Below are positions 26,182 through 35,526 of a stretch of DNA of 64,000 nucleotides, in pieces (positions within the stretch are counted from its first letter, which is position 1; each line of letters opens with the position of its first letter). The stretch is from positions 682,001-746,000 of the forward strand of contig CBDFIY010000002.1 of assembly GCA_965248335.1 (NCBI GenBank). The letters are read 5' to 3'. Under the pieces are notes generated by a model. The model was given only the letters and a program-made list of their open reading frames with translations. It was not told where the DNA came from and did no database searches. The DNA comes from CAKMZU01 sp965248335 (GTDB lineage Bacteria > Pseudomonadota > Gammaproteobacteria > Pseudomonadales > DT-91). The position numbers and the translations under genes are program-made.

Positions 26182-27117
26182 TCAGATATTGTAGCTGTGT
26201 GAATCAGGCGAAGGTTCACCTTCATCTTTAATGGGATCGGTCGTTTTAGAATTTGGTTTTGCATCTTCTTGGTAGCCATTACTCCAATAACTGTAGTCTC
26301 GGGTATTGTAATACCACTTTAAACACTGATCGAATTTAGTGTTGTCTGTTTTGTATTTGCTGGATTCCGTTATGATGGCATCTTCACGAGAGTTATCGGT
26401 TTCAGAGGGTTTTTCTTCTTTCTTTTTCTCTTCCTCTTTTGTAGTTTCTTTTCCTGCCTCTTTTTCTTTCTTTAATCTGGCTTTTTTAACGGCCTCTGGC
26501 TCTGAACAGTTTTCGGAAATGACATTTGCGGAGGAAGTATATTCATCACCAAGATAGGCACCTTGCACCATAAGATAGACATCTTTCTTTTGTTTGAGTG
26601 TGTTGATGTAAATAACGGTTTCTCCGCCGCCAAGGCCTATGCTCTCTATACTTGCTTTAAACCACTTAGGGATTTTCCCACCCCAGCGTTTTTGGTTGTA
26701 ATTAATATAGGTAGATTCATCAAAACTCAGCGAATGCCAATTAGCATTGTCTTTATCGTAATCGAAGGTATACCAAATTTTATCTCGCGTACTGACGCCG
26801 CCGTTGTCATCAATAAAGACGATGGCGAATGGGTCGTAGGTTTCAGGGAGGTCGACAAAGTTTTCGCGGTCAATCGGCGGTAGTGGATCTTTAGGGATCT
26901 CAGTGATTTGCCGTGGTTTGTTGGCTGATTTGTAGAAGGATGCCTCCTGAATGAAAATAGGTTTTATTTCCTCTTCTTCGAAAGCCTTTAATGTGGTTTC
27001 TTCTATAGTCAGTTTTTCAACCGTGGTTTTTTTTGTACAAGATGTTAGGCATGTTATTAAACCTAGTAAGAAGAATGAAAAAAAAATATTATCTGTAATA
27101 CTTAACGGTAATTTCAT
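26182..27117 (-). CDS. lipoprotein of unknown function
   Basis: This 311-residue lipoprotein begins MKLPLSITDNIFFSFFLLGL and has a TSC lipobox near residue 27. The middle contains FDYDKDNANWHSLSFDEST and IGLGGGETVIYINTL, which suggests a beta-rich domain. A Lys/Glu-rich linker (about residues 210-240) and a C-terminal segment (KWYYNTRDYSYWSNGYQ) follow. I recognise no family. It diverges from another lipoprotein gene at 27210 across a 92-bp gap, so the two may share a promoter region and a function. Confidence 0.7.
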   Translation of the reverse strand: MKLPLSITDNIFFSFFLLGLITCLTSCTKKTTVEKLTIEETTLKAFEEEEIKPIFIQEASFYKSANKPRQITEIPKDPLPPIDRENFVDLPETYDPFAIVFIDDNGGVSTRDKIWYTFDYDKDNANWHSLSFDESTYINYNQKRWGGKIPKWFKASIESIGLGGGETVIYINTLKQKKDVYLMVQGAYLGDEYTSSANVISENCSEPEAVKKARLKKEKEAGKETTKEEEKKKEEKPSETDNSREDAIITESSKYKTDNTKFDQCLKWYYNTRDYSYWSNGYQEDAKPNSKTTDPIKDEGEPSPDSHSYNI

Positions 27118-27209
27118 GAGTTTATTCGGAATATTAATCGTTAACGTGATTATAGTACAAATGCATTTTTTGGTAGGAGTAGCTGGTTATGAGTGAGTGG
27201 CGCTTTAAC

Positions 27210-28259
27210 ATGAATCAGCTGTTTCTTGTTGTCTGTGTTTTTTTTCTTGTTTCATGCATAGAGCCTTTGGAAAATAAGAAAGAAAAGAAACCTGAGCTGA
27301 CAGAAGCAGAAAAACTGCAAGCTGTTTATGATGACTTTGGTACAGAGCCTCGAGATTATGTTCAGCAAGATCAATTGGCAGAAGGCTTGAAGTGGTATCC
27401 TGATACAGAACTAGCACCTGCGATTACGATTGAAGACCCTATACCTTTTGGTGAGGCTACGTCTGCAAAGCAGAGCGCAAGTGGCGCTAAATTACGAGCG
27501 CCTTTTTTATTGTCAATTTATAATTCGGCTAAGCCAAAATCAATCGAACTTTTTTATTCTTTGGATAAAAGCTTAACGGATCAATGGAAACTTTTTTATG
27601 AGGTGGAAAACTTATACGCCGATAAAGTTGCACTAACCATTGATTATCAAGATTTAAAACTTTTCACGTTTGATTATTATCTTCCGCCCGAATTATTAAA
27701 ATTTACGTTCATTTGGCTAAAAGACAGTAAAGAAATTAAACACGACTTTTATATTGATCCGCACCGGCAAGCCAAAAATGTTTACCTTAAAGGCGATAAA
27801 TTAAAAGGTATTGTGTCTAAAGGTGTCTTTGGCAGTAAAACCGTGTTGTTAAAAAACTTATCCGGTGTGAGTTATCATGCGGCTATAGCTTACGATGATG
27901 CAAGGGATGGCGAGAAGAAAACACTTGAGGTAGATATAGCAACAAAGGTTTCTCGCTTGGTGCAAATACCTGAATTTATGTCTGTTGATAATGTGACGGT
28001 AACATCGGAACAACAAGCATTTTCCAAACAAATACCAGCAAGTGATTTATTTAAGAACGGCGCACTTTTTAGTTGTTTATTAATGGATTATCAAGGCACT
28101 ACTGCCAGTGCGACTATAGCGAATACACAGAACTTTTCGGTTTGTTTCGACGGGAAAAAAGATTATTCGGCATGGGTTTCATCCTTGATGCCAGAAATGG
28201 CCAAGGAAGAAGCAGAAAAAGACGAAGACTCCAAAGTGCCTAAAATCAAAGGCTTGTAG
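27210..28259 (+). CDS. lipoprotein of unknown function
   Basis: This 349-residue lipoprotein starts MNQLFLVVCVFFLVSCIEPL, with lipobox LVSC. An ATG seven codons upstream is possible, but the internal start gives a clean signal peptide. The mature protein is beta-rich (FYEVENLYADKVALTIDYQD, then FDYYLPPELLKFTFIWLKDSK) and ends in a charged Glu/Lys tail. I recognise no family. It diverges from the lipoprotein at 26182. Its last 97 bp overlap the 3' end of the convergent glycosyltransferase gene, an unusually long convergent overlap. Confidence 0.7.
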   Translation: MNQLFLVVCVFFLVSCIEPLENKKEKKPELTEAEKLQAVYDDFGTEPRDYVQQDQLAEGLKWYPDTELAPAITIEDPIPFGEATSAKQSASGAKLRAPFLLSIYNSAKPKSIELFYSLDKSLTDQWKLFYEVENLYADKVALTIDYQDLKLFTFDYYLPPELLKFTFIWLKDSKEIKHDFYIDPHRQAKNVYLKGDKLKGIVSKGVFGSKTVLLKNLSGVSYHAAIAYDDARDGEKKTLEVDIATKVSRLVQIPEFMSVDNVTVTSEQQAFSKQIPASDLFKNGALFSCLLMDYQGTTASATIANTQNFSVCFDGKKDYSAWVSSLMPEMAKEEAEKDEDSKVPKIKGL

Positions 28260-29458
28260 GTACGAATTAATTTAAGCGTTTTAAACGCATCAAACCAATC
28301 ATGGATCGCTTTTTTACGTTGCTTATGCGAGGTGAAGTTTGTGATAATTTTGTGTGTGATGGTATTGAGTGAAAAATAAATCCGCATCGCATGAAGTGCT
28401 TGTTTGTTTTTTTCGCTGATACTGCCGTGAATTGAAGTGACTGTTTTTGAAGCAAAAGCCTCAATACTGGCTGATTGACCTTTTTTCATTTGATCTTCTT
28501 TCATTTGATCTTCTTCCATAAGGAAATCTAGGTATTTAAGCCAGAGTGAAAGAAAGCGATAGCTTTGGGCAGAATAGAAAAGTGAGAGAGGATCTTTGTC
28601 ACCTGATAGCAAGCTGGCTGTGGCCGGGCCTGTGCCAAAAGGGACGCGTGAGGATAATCTTGCCGTGATGTGTAAGGCGGGCGATTCGAGCGAATAGACA
28701 GGCTGTATTTTTTGCAGTTTATTTAATAAATAAAAATCTTCAGCACCCGCACGTTTGGGGAATCCACGCACCTTGCAATAATTCACCGCATCGATCAGTA
28801 AGCAGCTACCTATCGTGTGGAAAGCGTAAGGTGATTGTGCTTGCTTTAGCCCGTCGACATACGCATGCAGGCTTTTTTCATAGATCTGTGTGGCTTCATG
28901 AAGGGCGTTATCGTCAGAGGGTAAGTGTTGAAAAGAAAATACAGCAGCGCTGTGCTTAGCCGGTAAGCAGGTATTGAAATAGGTAGTAGGCAATAGGGTG
29001 TCGGCGTCGGTCGAAAAAATTTTTGTGTCCTTGATCATGTTTTTCGCGATGAGGGTGGTCGCAATATCACAGGCAATTTTTCGTGCAAGACCCACGCCTT
29101 GTTTTCGTGGGATACGATATCCCTCTTCATAACGACGTACACTTAAGCAATGCAGTTTTTCAAAGGCATGGAGTTTCAGGTGCGTGTTTACCGATTGCCA
29201 TAACTGCTCGCCAGCTTCTACAGCCTCCACAAGCGGCGTATTGCAGTGCGCATCTAAATAATCATCCGGTTGATTAATAACGAGCACTAACAGGATTGAT
29301 TGTGCCTGTTGGTTAGCAAGTGCGATGAGTCGGGATAAACACGCAGGTGTTTCCCTAAACGCAGGCATGCAAACCACATGTTGATAAGGGTGATGTGCTG
29401 GAAAGCTTGTCAGCTCAAGCACTTCCGGTTCTGCATAACGCGCTAAATACTTATTCAT
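28163..29458 (-). CDS. GT-A fold glycosyltransferase-like protein downstream of miaE
   Basis: This 431-residue protein has a GT2-like nucleotide-sugar domain. HVVCMPAFRETPACLSRLI starts it (about residue 27). KIFSTDADTLLPTTYF (about residue 146) has the Asp-x-Asp-type acidic motif. AEDFYLLNKLQKI (about residue 236) has the ED pair of GT2 enzymes. No membrane span is evident. A short in-frame tandem repeat encodes EEDQMKEDQMKKG (about residue 316). It begins 12 bp after miaE and is probably co-transcribed with it. The acceptor is unknown. The C-terminal 30 residues overlap the convergent lipoprotein gene. Confidence 0.75.
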   Translation of the reverse strand: MNKYLARYAEPEVLELTSFPAHHPYQHVVCMPAFRETPACLSRLIALANQQAQSILLVLVINQPDDYLDAHCNTPLVEAVEAGEQLWQSVNTHLKLHAFEKLHCLSVRRYEEGYRIPRKQGVGLARKIACDIATTLIAKNMIKDTKIFSTDADTLLPTTYFNTCLPAKHSAAVFSFQHLPSDDNALHEATQIYEKSLHAYVDGLKQAQSPYAFHTIGSCLLIDAVNYCKVRGFPKRAGAEDFYLLNKLQKIQPVYSLESPALHITARLSSRVPFGTGPATASLLSGDKDPLSLFYSAQSYRFLSLWLKYLDFLMEEDQMKEDQMKKGQSASIEAFASKTVTSIHGSISEKNKQALHAMRIYFSLNTITHKIITNFTSHKQRKKAIHDWFDAFKTLKLIRTYKPLILGTLESSSFSASSLAISGIKDETHAE

Positions 29459-29470
29459 GTAGGGTATTCA

Positions 29471-30058
29471 TTAATGCAGTTGGGCCTTAATCGGCAATGC
29501 CTTAACGATGGCTGCTTCTTCTGTTAATAATACATGTGTTCGTTTCTCTACCGCTTCTTTATCAAAATACTGCTCGGCCAGATCCATGAATAGCGCATAA
29601 TGGCGTTGCTCAGAGTTGGCGATAGCTTTGTACATTTGCTTGAGTTTACCCGGCGATAAGCCGTCGGCGATTAAGCCAAAACGCTCAGCGCCTCGTGCTT
29701 CAATAATGCCGGCACAGATTAAACGATCCATAAAAAAAGGTTCTTTGTCGCGGCGCATGTGTTTTCTGAGATTATTAACGTAGGTGTCTTTCGTATCGGC
29801 CTGTAGGGTTAAACCACGCTCATGGATAACTTTAATGACTTCTTTATAGTGTACTAATTCTTCGACAGCAAGATCGGCCATTTCATCCACAAGGCGTGTG
29901 CGATCAGGGTAGTGTGAGATCATGGATATAGCCATGCCGGAGGCTTTTTTTTCACAGGCCGCATGATCGGTTAAAAAAGTATCGAAGTTCGCAAGGACGC
30001 ATTCTGTCCATTCGGCCGAGGTACGTATATAAAGGGGGAAGTTGTTATCCGAGGACAT
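29471..30058 (-). CDS. miaE: tRNA-(ms2io6A37) hydroxylase MiaE
   Basis: This di-iron ferritin-like enzyme hydroxylates the isopentenyl side chain of ms2i6A37 in tRNA. The four-helix bundle has carboxylate-bridged iron ligands in DHAACEKKASGMAISMISHY and AVEELVHYKEV (first half), and IIEARGAERFGLIA and SEQRHYALFMDLAEQYF (second half), matching the MiaE ExxH pattern. The start was set at the ATG at 30058 (MSSDNNFPLYIRT). An upstream TTG four codons earlier is less likely. It is the first gene of a pair with the glycosyltransferase-like gene. Confidence 0.95.
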   Translation of the reverse strand: MSSDNNFPLYIRTSAEWTECVLANFDTFLTDHAACEKKASGMAISMISHYPDRTRLVDEMADLAVEELVHYKEVIKVIHERGLTLQADTKDTYVNNLRKHMRRDKEPFFMDRLICAGIIEARGAERFGLIADGLSPGKLKQMYKAIANSEQRHYALFMDLAEQYFDKEAVEKRTHVLLTEEAAIVKALPIKAQLH

Positions 30059-30171
30059 GGGCTTTCTCAAAAAGGAAGGATTATAACAAAGGCGAATTTT
30101 TTTATTACTTCAATTTATAACTCGCCTCATTATAATAGAGCGCTTTATCGATAGGAACGAGGTGAAAAACC

Positions 30172-31371
30172 ATGATTATACAGCCCAAAGTTCGAGGCTT
30201 TATGTGTACGACTGCGCACCCTACAGGCTGTGAGGCGCATGTTAAGGAACAGATTGATTATGTGAAAGCGAATGGGCCAATTAAAGGTGGCCCAAAGAAT
30301 GTCTTGGTTTTAGGTGCATCGACAGGCTATGGATTAGCGTCAAGAATCAGTGCTGCTTTTGGTAGCGATGCAAAAACCCTCGGTGTCTTTTTTGAAAAAC
30401 CGGGTACGGAAAAGAGATCAGGTTCAGCGGGTTGGTACAACTCAGCGGCTTTTCATAAATTTGCCGATGAAGCGGGCTTGTATGCGAAAAGTATTAATGG
30501 CGATGCGTTCGGTACAGCGGTTAAAGATAAAGTCATTGAAACCATAAAAGAAGACCTCGGACAAATTGATCTTGTCGTTTATAGCTTGGCAGCGCCAAGA
30601 CGTCAGCACCCTGTCACCGGTGAAGTCCATAAATCGACGTTAAAACCTGTCGGCAAATCAGTCACAGCAACCACTTTAGATACGGATAAAAAAGTTGTAA
30701 AAACCGTTTCTCTAGAAGCAGCCACCCAAGAAGAAATTGATGATACTGTCGCTGTGATGGGCGGTGAAGATTGGCAAATGTGGATGACCGCATTAAAAGA
30801 GGCAGGTGTTTTGGCAGAAGGCTGCCAAACAACGGCATATACCTATATCGGTGATAAGATCACCCACGATATTTACTGGGATGGCACCATTGGTCTGGCG
30901 AAAAAAGACCTAGATGATCGTGTGAAATTAATTCGTGATGACCTTGCCTCACTTAATGGGCGTGCTTATGTTTCTGTCTTAAAAGCAGTCGTCACGCAGG
31001 CGAGTTCGGCTATTCCAATCATGCCACTTTATCTTGCCTTATTGTTTAAAGTGATGAAGGCAGAAGGTGTACATGAGGGCTGTATAGAACAAGTGGATGG
31101 CTTGTTTAGAGAAAGCTTGTTTGTTGATGTGCCAGCTACGGATGATGATCTTCGTTTGCGTGCTGATGGCAAAGAGCTGGAACCCGCTATTCAGCAAGCT
31201 GTTACTGATCTTTGGCCACAAGTGACGTCAGAAAACATTGACGACTTAACCGATTTCGTAGGTTATAGAGAGGAGTTTCTCAAACTGTTCGGTTTCCGCA
31301 TGGCGGGTGTTGATTATGATGTGGATGTTAATCCACAGGTTGAGATTGATGCCCTTGTGGATATGACGTAA
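30172..31371 (+). CDS. fabV: trans-2-enoyl-ACP/CoA reductase FabV
   Basis: This 399-residue NADH-dependent enoyl-ACP reductase carries out the last step of fatty-acid elongation and is insensitive to triclosan. The start MIIQPKVRGFMCTTAHPTGC is characteristic, as is the nucleotide-binding VLVLGASTGYGLASR near residue 45. The catalytic Tyr-x8-Lys pair lies in YTYIGDKITHDIYWDGTIG followed by AKK (about residues 226-246). Ribosome binding site GAGGTG is 9-14 bases upstream, and TATAAT at 30131-30136 is a plausible -10. The metallo-hydrolase gene begins 3 bp after its stop, so they are co-transcribed. Confidence 0.97.
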   Translation: MIIQPKVRGFMCTTAHPTGCEAHVKEQIDYVKANGPIKGGPKNVLVLGASTGYGLASRISAAFGSDAKTLGVFFEKPGTEKRSGSAGWYNSAAFHKFADEAGLYAKSINGDAFGTAVKDKVIETIKEDLGQIDLVVYSLAAPRRQHPVTGEVHKSTLKPVGKSVTATTLDTDKKVVKTVSLEAATQEEIDDTVAVMGGEDWQMWMTALKEAGVLAEGCQTTAYTYIGDKITHDIYWDGTIGLAKKDLDDRVKLIRDDLASLNGRAYVSVLKAVVTQASSAIPIMPLYLALLFKVMKAEGVHEGCIEQVDGLFRESLFVDVPATDDDLRLRADGKELEPAIQQAVTDLWPQVTSENIDDLTDFVGYREEFLKLFGFRMAGVDYDVDVNPQVEIDALVDMT

Positions 31372-31374
31372 AGA

Positions 31375-32238
31375 GTGGAACCACTCACGCCATCTTCATC
31401 GGTCTATCGTTTAAGGGCACCCAACCCCTCGATAATGACCGGTGAGGGTACGAATAGTTACCTTATTATTGATGATGATCAGGCTCTGGTGATTGATCCT
31501 GGGCCTGCAATTGAAACGCATATTACAGCGATACTGGCAGCGATGACCGGTATTCAATTAGTCGGCATTCTGCTGACCCACATGCACCCCGATCACTCGC
31601 CAGCAGCGCAGGCATTGAAAGCGGCAACCGGGGCATCAATTTATGGCATCAACCCGGATGCAGACGATACGCATCAAGATCATTCCGTTCTTGTGGACCA
31701 TACCTTATCGGAAGGCGAGGTTATTCATCTGCGTGCGTTACAGATCAAAGCCATTTTAACGCCGGGGCACACCTCGAATCATATCTGTTACTTGTTAAAG
31801 CAAGAGCATATTTTGTTTACCGGTGATCATATTATGCAAGGCTCAACGGTGGTGATTGTGCCGCCTTATGGGGATATGCAGGATTATCTCGCATCGTTAA
31901 TCAAGCTAAAGGGGTACGCAATAAGTGCTATTGCACCCGGGCACGGTGAAGTGATCGCTGAGCCGCTTGCTGAAGTTGATCAATTAATTGCTCACCGATT
32001 AAAACGTGAAGCATCTGTGTTGGATGCCGTGAAACAATTAAAAGAAAGTACACTCGAAGAATTAACGGCTCTCGTCTACAGTGATGTGCATGTCAGCTTA
32101 CATCCTTTGGCCGCGAAGTCGTTAATGGCGCACTTAATTAAGCTCGAACGCGAAGCGCAGGTGGTTGAAACCGCCAAGCGTTGGGCCTTGAAAAAAAATG
32201 CTTGCGAAGGGGGTAAGTTGTGCAATAATACTGATTAA
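31375..32238 (+). CDS. MBL-fold metallo-hydrolase, LACTB2-like
   Basis: This 287-residue metallo-beta-lactamase-fold hydrolase has the zinc motif LLTHMHPDHSPAA (about residues 66-78). Later metal ligands are in LTPGHTSNHICY (about residue 128) and FTGDHIMQGSTV (about residue 150). SAIAPGHGEVI (about residue 184) follows, and a C-terminal winged-helix-like part begins at about residue 205, as in LACTB2-type proteins. It starts with GTG directly after fabV. Its last codons overlap the LexA box of recA. The substrate is unknown. RNA or thioester hydrolysis is known for relatives. Confidence 0.88.
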   Translation: MEPLTPSSSVYRLRAPNPSIMTGEGTNSYLIIDDDQALVIDPGPAIETHITAILAAMTGIQLVGILLTHMHPDHSPAAQALKAATGASIYGINPDADDTHQDHSVLVDHTLSEGEVIHLRALQIKAILTPGHTSNHICYLLKQEHILFTGDHIMQGSTVVIVPPYGDMQDYLASLIKLKGYAISAIAPGHGEVIAEPLAEVDQLIAHRLKREASVLDAVKQLKESTLEELTALVYSDVHVSLHPLAAKSLMAHLIKLEREAQVVETAKRWALKKNACEGGKLCNNTD

Positions 32239-32248
32239 GTATACAGTA
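32229..32248. promoter_or_regulatory. LexA (SOS) box of recA
   Basis: TACTGATTAAGTATACAGTA fits the gammaproteobacterial LexA consensus TACTG-N10-CAGTA. It lies about 115-135 bp before the recA start and overlaps the end of the upstream hydrolase gene, including its TAA. Confidence 0.82.
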
Positions 32249-32362
32249 AATGTTGTGACGGTTTCTTGTCGGTGTGCGGTGCCCTTACGCTCAGTTAAAA
32301 CTCGCCTGATTTTGCATGTATTGTGCAAAAACTAATAGAACAGCCAATAGAAAGGTAAAGAA

Positions 32363-33388
32363 ATGGACGAAAATAGAAAACGCGCACTTGATGCCGCCAT
32401 GACCCAGATCGAAAGACAATTCGGCAAGGGCACCATCATGCGTATGGGCGATAAAAAGCCTGAAGCGATACCTGCAATCTCTACCGGCTCCTTAGGGCTT
32501 GATATTGCGCTCGGCATAGGCGGTTTGCCCAAAGGCCGTATCGTCGAAATCTATGGGCCAGAATCCTCCGGCAAAACAACCTTAACGTTACAAGCTATTG
32601 CTCAATGCCAAAAACAAGGCGGTACAGCTGCGTTTATTGATGCTGAGCATGCACTTGATCCTATCTATGCAGAAGCCCTCGGTGTTGATCTTGAAAACCT
32701 CATTGTGTCGCAACCAGATACCGGTGAGCAAGCGCTTGAAGTCACCGACATGCTTGTGCGCTCGGGTGCGGTTGATTTAGTAGTTATCGATTCTGTCGCA
32801 GCGTTAACCCCGAAAGCTGAAATAGACGGCGATATGGGTGATTCCCATATGGGGTTACAGGCACGTTTAATGTCGCAAGCACTGCGTAAAATCACTGCAA
32901 ACGTTAACCGTACCAATACCATGGTTATCTTTATTAACCAATTACGTATGAAGATCGGCGTTATGTTCGGTAATCCAGAAACCACCACAGGCGGTAATGC
33001 ACTGAAGTTTTATGCATCGGTACGTTTAGATATTCGTCGCATCGGCTCTATCAAAGATGGCGATGAGATTGTGGGTAATGAAACTCGCGTAAAAGTGGTA
33101 AAAAACAAAGTATCGCCGCCTTTTAAGCAAACAGAATTTGTGATTGCTTTCGGTAAAGGTGTTGATCATCTGGGCGAAGTGATTGATCTTGGGGTTAAGC
33201 AAGGGCTGATTGATAAAGCGGGCTCTTGGTATAGCTATCAAGGCAATAAAATTGGTCAAGGTAAAGCGAACGTAGGTAAATACTTCACTCAAAATCCACA
33301 GATGGCTGAAGAGATTGAAGTAGAGATTCGTAAGCAGCTATTGCCTGTGTTGACCGCCGAGGAAGCAGCAGCACCTGATGAGAGCTGA
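32363..33388 (+). CDS. recA: recombinase RecA
   Basis: This 341-residue RecA is the strand-exchange protein of homologous recombination and the co-protease that triggers LexA cleavage. The start MDENRKRALDAAMTQIERQF leads to Walker A GPESSGKTT near residue 66 and Walker B LVVIDSVAAL near residue 139. The L2 loop NQLRMKIGVMFGNPETTTGG (about residue 193) is complete. The length is normal. A LexA box lies upstream, and AAAGGTAAAG precedes the start. It overlaps recX by 11 bp, indicating translational coupling. Confidence 0.99.
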   Translation: MDENRKRALDAAMTQIERQFGKGTIMRMGDKKPEAIPAISTGSLGLDIALGIGGLPKGRIVEIYGPESSGKTTLTLQAIAQCQKQGGTAAFIDAEHALDPIYAEALGVDLENLIVSQPDTGEQALEVTDMLVRSGAVDLVVIDSVAALTPKAEIDGDMGDSHMGLQARLMSQALRKITANVNRTNTMVIFINQLRMKIGVMFGNPETTTGGNALKFYASVRLDIRRIGSIKDGDEIVGNETRVKVVKNKVSPPFKQTEFVIAFGKGVDHLGEVIDLGVKQGLIDKAGSWYSYQGNKIGQGKANVGKYFTQNPQMAEEIEVEIRKQLLPVLTAEEAAAPDES

Positions 33389-33872
33389 TGAACGAAAGAG
33401 AGCTGATGGGCAAAACGCCGATGAATGCCGTTTGCGTGAAGCGGCGATCCGGCAACTCGCTGTGCGAGAGCGCAGTGCGTATGAGCTCAGGCAAAAATTA
33501 CTGACCCTCAGTGATAATGGTGCGCAGATCATGCGTATCATCGATAGCCTTCAGGAAGAAAATTTACAATCTGATGAGCGTTTTACCGACGTTTATGTCA
33601 GAAGTTATCAAACCAAAGGCCATGGCCCCTTGAAAATCCGTGCAAGCCTTGTTGTTAAAGGTATTCATGAGGCATTAATAAGCCAGTACCTTAAGCATTA
33701 TGCAAGTGATTGGCCTGCCGTTTTGCAGCAACAGTTTGAAAAAAAATACCAGCAAGCTGATTTTTTAGAGATGCAACGTAAAGCAAAAATTTATCGGTTT
33801 TTTCAGGGTAAAGGTTTTAGTTTTGAGCATATCCGGCAATTAGAAAAAACAATTTGTCGTCGCATTGTTTAA
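33378..33872 (+). CDS. recX: RecA regulatory protein RecX
   Basis: This 164-residue all-helical protein has tandem three-helix repeats. Visible are AAIRQLAVRERSAYELRQKLL (first repeat), ENLQSDERFTDVYVRSYQTKGHGPLKIRASLVVKGI (second) and AKIYRFFQGKGFSFEHIRQ (third). RecX binds RecA filaments and limits their growth. It directly overlaps the 3' end of recA in another frame, as is common. It is a normal length, with the first 20 residues polar and variable. Confidence 0.95.
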   Translation: MRADERKRADGQNADECRLREAAIRQLAVRERSAYELRQKLLTLSDNGAQIMRIIDSLQEENLQSDERFTDVYVRSYQTKGHGPLKIRASLVVKGIHEALISQYLKHYASDWPAVLQQQFEKKYQQADFLEMQRKAKIYRFFQGKGFSFEHIRQLEKTICRRIV

Positions 33873-34193
33873 AGTACATACATTTCTTAAGTTCTATTGA
33901 CGTATTTTTTTTGTTGCTTTGACTTATGCGCGGTAAAATAGGCGCTCACTGAAAAAGGTTGAGCGCAACACTCATGAATTACCATGCACATATTTACTAC
34001 GATAAAAGCACAAGGCGTATCGCAGAAGATATACAGCAGCTTATGATAAAAAACTTTCCCGAGTGTCGAGTCTCCCATCTTGTTGATTACGCCGTAGGGC
34101 CGCATCTGGCACCGATGTTTCAGGCAAGCTTCGGCGAACAACTTTTGAGCCCTGTGATTGAATGTTTATCACCTTATAAAGCGCAGGTGAGTA

Positions 34194-35446
34194 TTATGAT
34201 TCATCCTTTAGGGAGGCAGCATTTAAGAAGATACCTTTTTTTGGGTGTATAGTCACATCCCACTTTTTCAGCTCGGCATGTCTTGTAATGTGGGGTTGAA
34301 TCTCGTCAAGCACTTCCTTACTTGGCCTTACACCTTTCGTATAAACCTTATCAATTAAATCAACAATTGTTTTTTTACATTTATGCACAAGACTTTTTGT
34401 CCACTCCACCACCACATGAACTGAATTTAGAAGTGTGCCATTCCAATGGCTTTCCAAAAAAGCCCACCGCCTTTCAATGGGATTATATTTGCTGTGATAA
34501 GGAGGGTAGTAAACCAGCCTGATTCTCAGCCCAGTTTGACTGGAAAATTGCACCATCCGCAAAAGAAACTGAGTTCGCAGGCTATTACTCTCCGGGCCAT
34601 TGTCTGTATAAATAATCAGCTCATCTTTGTCCTTGTTAGCTTCTTTGACATTCTCCCACCACAATTGCAGTGCATCACAAATAAAGTCGCTCGTCTTGTA
34701 GGAGAGTCCATAAACAACATGGAGTTGATCGTTATCTAGGTTAAGAATCCCAAATGGCACCATTTTATCTTTATCTGCCATATCGTGATCTAGCGCCTGG
34801 ACCACTTCTGCTCCGCGAGATTTACCCGCTCTGGAAAAGTCGCCGAGATTAACAGTAGCCTTGCAGTCTATGCTGATCTGCAACGTGTTTTGTCGTTGAC
34901 TGGCTTCTGCTCTAACTTTGTTGACGTTGTCGAAGATGGCGTTAGTTTCTGGTATTTTTTTTCAGGTTTGGATTTCTGCACCTTGCGGAGCTTATAACCC
35001 ATCCTATTCAGGATATTGCTAATGGTTCGCTCTTTAGGTAGAAGGTCTTCTTGCCAGTTCTTTTCCTCGACTAGCTTCTGCCGTACAACTTTGGCCGTTA
35101 TGCGGGTATAGGCAAATGTATTTCTTAACCGTGAATCCGCTTGGCTTTCAGGCTCAACCAGGCTACGGATATCATCTTCAAGGCCTACCAGTGCAACCTC
35201 GGATTTATTTTTTCCGCAGGGTTCATAATTTCCATAACAGATCATCCCAGTTTTTTTTTCGTTGATCCCTAATGCAACCGCCTTTCGTCCAAACCCAAAG
35301 GTTGATTCAGTCAACCGGGCACTTCCACTGCAAAGGGTTTCAGAAACTTCAGCCATAAAAAGTCTTTTTTCAGGGTTTTTTAATAGCCTGGCTGCTAATT
35401 TGAAGAGAGAAATATACTCAGGTTCTATATCAATTGAAGTGGGCAT
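34194..35446 (-). CDS. ISAzo13-family transposase (two frames joined by -1 shift), copy 2
   Basis: Frame 1 (35446-34868) gives the N-terminal half (MPTSIDIEPEYISLFKLAAR, then SARLTESTFGFGRKAVALG). Frame 2 gives the DDE half, read after a -1 shift at the A8 run (34955-34962): KATVNLGDFSRAG, VVQALDHDMADKDK, then YTDNGPESNS and NPIERRWAFLE. Without the shift the first product stops at about 192 residues. The extra A near the 3' end makes frame 2 run through the terminal repeat to 34194, 17 bp into flanking DNA, instead of ending in IHPKKVSS as in copy 1. The insert-free transposase may be functional if frameshifting occurs. Confidence 0.8.
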
Positions 35447-35526
35447 AAATAAAATAGAGAATAAACAACTTTAGACATGTAATGGTAGGGCATCATACGC
35501 TGGTAATGTTTAAAATGCTACTTCCC
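34211..35526 (-). mobile_element. ISAzo13-like insertion sequence, copy 2
   Basis: This 1316-bp element is inverted relative to copy 1, and its internal sequence appears identical apart from one A in the C-terminal A run. The ends GGGAGGCAGCATTT and AAATGCTACTTCCC are flanked by TTA direct repeats at 34208-34210 and 35527-35529. Insertion disrupts a DOPA-dioxygenase-family gene. Confidence 0.93.
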
